Below, in pieces: positions 22,009-23,746 of a stretch of DNA of 23,746 bases (position 1 is the first letter of the stretch; each line of letters starts with the position of its first letter). The notes beneath the pieces were generated by a model. That model made no database searches and was not told where the DNA came from. It saw nothing but the letters and a program-made list of their open reading frames with translations. The stretch is from contig URRQ01000034.1 of NCBI GenBank assembly GCA_900550235.1, forward strand, positions 1 through 23,746, in the 5' to 3' direction. This stretch comes from an uncultured Lachnospiraceae bacterium (GTDB taxonomy: Bacteria; Bacillota; Clostridia; Lachnospirales; Lachnospiraceae). The position numbers were made by a program, and so were the translations under genes.

Positions 22009-22066
22009 AAAAAAGTCTAGTGATTGTTTTCTAAAAGGAACAAAGAATTACTAGACTTTTGTTTTT
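22009..22066 (+). terminator. Strong intrinsic terminator after ychF
   Basis: AAAAGTCTAGT (22011-22021) pairs with ACTAGACTTTT (22050-22060), extended inward by four more pairs including one G-U, for a stem of about 15 bp. The apical part (22026-22041) can fold into a small second hairpin. GTTTTT (22061-22066) provides the U-tract. The A-run on the left and T-run on the right could also let it work in the opposite direction. Confidence 0.88.
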
Positions 22067-22080
22067 GGTGGGATTATAAT
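22052..22080 (+). promoter_or_regulatory. Predicted promoter of nifJ
   Basis: A consensus -10 box TATAAT (22075-22080) has TAGACT (22052-22057) exactly 17 nt upstream, matching 4 of 6 bases of the -35 consensus. The -35 box lies inside the right arm of the ychF terminator. Transcription would start near 22087 and leave about 45 nt of leader. Confidence 0.65.
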
Positions 22081-22131
22081 ATAAATATATGTGAAAAAAT
22101 AAACACGTAAGCTTGAAGGAGGAAAAAACCA

Positions 22132-23746
22132 ATGGGAAGAAAAATGAAAACCATGGATGGTAATCATGCAGCAGCTCATGCTTCATACGCATTTACAGAT
22201 GTTGCAGCTATTTACCCAATTACACCTTCATCAGTAATGGCAGAAGCTACAGATGAATGGGCTACACAGGGTAGAACAAATATTTTTGGCCAGACAGTTC
22301 AGGTTACAGAGATGCAGTCTGAAGCAGGAGCAGCAGGAACAGTACACGGTTCCTTAGCAGCAGGTGCTTTGACAACTACATATACAGCATCACAGGGATT
22401 ATTACTTATGATTCCTAACTTATATAAAATTGCTGGAGAGCAGTTACCAGGTGTATTCAACGTATCTGCTCGTGCTATCGCTAGCCACGCATTATCTATT
22501 TTCGGTGATCACTCAGACGTATATGCTTGTCGTCAGACAGGATGCGCTATGCTTTGTGAATCAAGTGTACAGGAAGTTATGGACTTAACACCGGTTGCTC
22601 ACCTTGCAGCAATCAAAGGAAAAGTTCCATTTATCAACTTCTTTGATGGATTCCGTACATCACACGAGATTCAGAAAATCGAAACATGGGATTACGAAGA
22701 TTTAAAAGATATGGCAGATATGGATGCAATCGATGAATTTAGAGCACACGCTTTAAATCCAAATCACCCATGCCAGAGAGGTTCTGCTCAGAACCCAGAT
22801 ATCTTCTTCCAGGCTAGAGAAGCTTGTAACCCATACTATGATGCATTACCTGCAATCGTTCAGGAATACATGGACAAGGTTAACGAGAAGATTGGAACAA
22901 ACTACAAATTATTCAACTACCACGGTGCAGCAGATGCTGAGCACGTAATCGTTGCTATGGGTTCTGTATGTGATACAATCGACGAGACAGTTGATTACTT
23001 ATTAGCAAAAGGCGCTAAAGTTGGTGTTGTTAAAGTACGTCTTTACAGACCATTCTCAGCAGAAGCTTTAATCTCTGCTATTCCGGAATCTGTAAAACAG
23101 ATTACAGTTCTTGACAGAACAAAAGAGCCTGGAGCACTTGGCGAACCATTATACTTAGACGTAGTTGCAGCATTAAAAGGAACAAAATTTGACGCTGTAC
23201 CTGTATTCACAGGACGTTACGGATTAGGTTCTAAAGATACAACACCAGCTCAAATCGTAGCTGTTTATGAAAACACAGCAAAAGCAAAATTCACATTAGG
23301 TATTGTGGATGATGTTACTAATTTATCATTAGAAGTTGGCGCTCCGCTTGTTACAACACCGGAAGGAACAATCAACTGTAAATTCTGGGGACTTGGAGCA
23401 GATGGTACTGTTGGAGCTAACAAAAACTCTATCAAGATCATCGGTGACAACACAGATATGTATGCACAGGCTTACTTTGACTATGACTCTAAGAAGTCTG
23501 GTGGTGTTACAATGTCTCACTTACGTTTTGGTAAGAGCCCAATTAAGTCTACATACTTAATCAAACAGGCTAACTTTGTAGCATGCCACAACCCATCATA
23601 CATCAACAAATACAACATGGTTCAGGAATTAGTTGACGGTGGTACATTCCTTCTTAACTGCCCATGGGATATGGAAGGAATCGAGAAACACTTACCAGGA
23701 CAGGTAAAAGCTTTCATCGCTAACCACAACATCAAATTCTATGTAA
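22132..23746 (+). CDS. nifJ: Pyruvate:ferredoxin (flavodoxin) oxidoreductase, 5' part
   Basis: The frame is open from the ATG at 22132 to the window edge, giving the first 538 residues of a protein that is usually about 1,170-1,190 aa. The enzyme oxidatively decarboxylates pyruvate to acetyl-CoA and passes electrons to ferredoxin, the core of fermentation in anaerobes; it uses thiamin diphosphate and iron-sulfur clusters. Domain I is visible with AAIYPITPSSVMAE and the E-x-G-x-A-G-T motif in EMQSEAGAAGTVHG; domain II follows with KVGVVKVRLYRPFS and LDRTKEPGALGEPLY. The thiamin-binding and ferredoxin-like domains lie beyond the edge. GGAGG precedes the ATG. Codons are strongly biased to C-ending Asn, Tyr, His and Phe, unlike its neighbours, as expected for a very highly expressed gene. 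Confidence 0.97.
   Translation, partial: MGRKMKTMDGNHAAAHASYAFTDVAAIYPITPSSVMAEATDEWATQGRTNIFGQTVQVTEMQSEAGAAGTVHGSLAAGALTTTYTASQGLLLMIPNLYKIAGEQLPGVFNVSARAIASHALSIFGDHSDVYACRQTGCAMLCESSVQEVMDLTPVAHLAAIKGKVPFINFFDGFRTSHEIQKIETWDYEDLKDMADMDAIDEFRAHALNPNHPCQRGSAQNPDIFFQAREACNPYYDALPAIVQEYMDKVNEKIGTNYKLFNYHGAADAEHVIVAMGSVCDTIDETVDYLLAKGAKVGVVKVRLYRPFSAEALISAIPESVKQITVLDRTKEPGALGEPLYLDVVAALKGTKFDAVPVFTGRYGLGSKDTTPAQIVAVYENTAKAKFTLGIVDDVTNLSLEVGAPLVTTPEGTINCKFWGLGADGTVGANKNSIKIIGDNTDMYAQAYFDYDSKKSGGVTMSHLRFGKSPIKSTYLIKQANFVACHNPSYINKYNMVQELVDGGTFLLNCPWDMEGIEKHLPGQVKAFIANHNIKFYV

Overview
The window looks like a chromosome segment of a low-GC, anaerobic Gram-positive bacterium, most likely a Lachnospiraceae (Clostridium cluster XIVa) relative. 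The reasons are the gene order priA-def-fmt-Zn protease-rsmB-rlmN-PP2C-PASTA kinase-rsgA-rpe-thiN, strong AGGAGG-type ribosome binding sites, a CIRCE heat-shock operator, and a pyruvate:ferredoxin oxidoreductase. No species assignment is possible from sequence reading alone. Every supported gene lies on the + strand. I saw no rRNA, tRNA, CRISPR array, insertion sequence or complete mobile element.

Region 1 (1-4427) is a heat-shock block. A CIRCE operator overlaps a strong promoter, followed by a small heat-shock protein, a zinc-finger-less DnaJ-type co-chaperone and the ClpB disaggregase. Together these hold, deliver and disaggregate misfolded proteins. A hairpin after the first gene may lower downstream expression.

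Region 2 (4429-18948) is a very compact housekeeping run with gaps of a few bases or overlaps. It holds a Y-family DNA polymerase, a MurE-type ligase, PriA, peptide deformylase, Met-tRNA formyltransferase, a membrane zinc protease, the rRNA methyltransferases RsmB and RlmN, the PP2C phosphatase/PASTA kinase pair, the ribosome-assembly GTPase RsgA, ribulose-phosphate epimerase and thiamin pyrophosphokinase. The first codons of rsgA contain a perfect 16-bp inverted repeat.

Region 3 (18975-20899) is a small accessory islet. It holds a Cys-rich DUF6487-like protein ending in a terminator, an unrecognised 223-aa protein with a decarboxylase-beta-like N-terminal motif, a 5'-truncated leucine-rich-repeat remnant, an unrecognised 94-aa ORF and a hairpin-bearing leader.

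Region 4 (20900-23746) holds the ATPase/GTPase YchF with a strong terminator, then a promoter whose -35 lies inside that terminator and drives nifJ, which runs off the right edge. I found no convincing new multi-gene system. The best leads are the rsgA palindrome, the CIRCE/-35 fusion, the Asp/Tyr tract of the kinase and the small islet.
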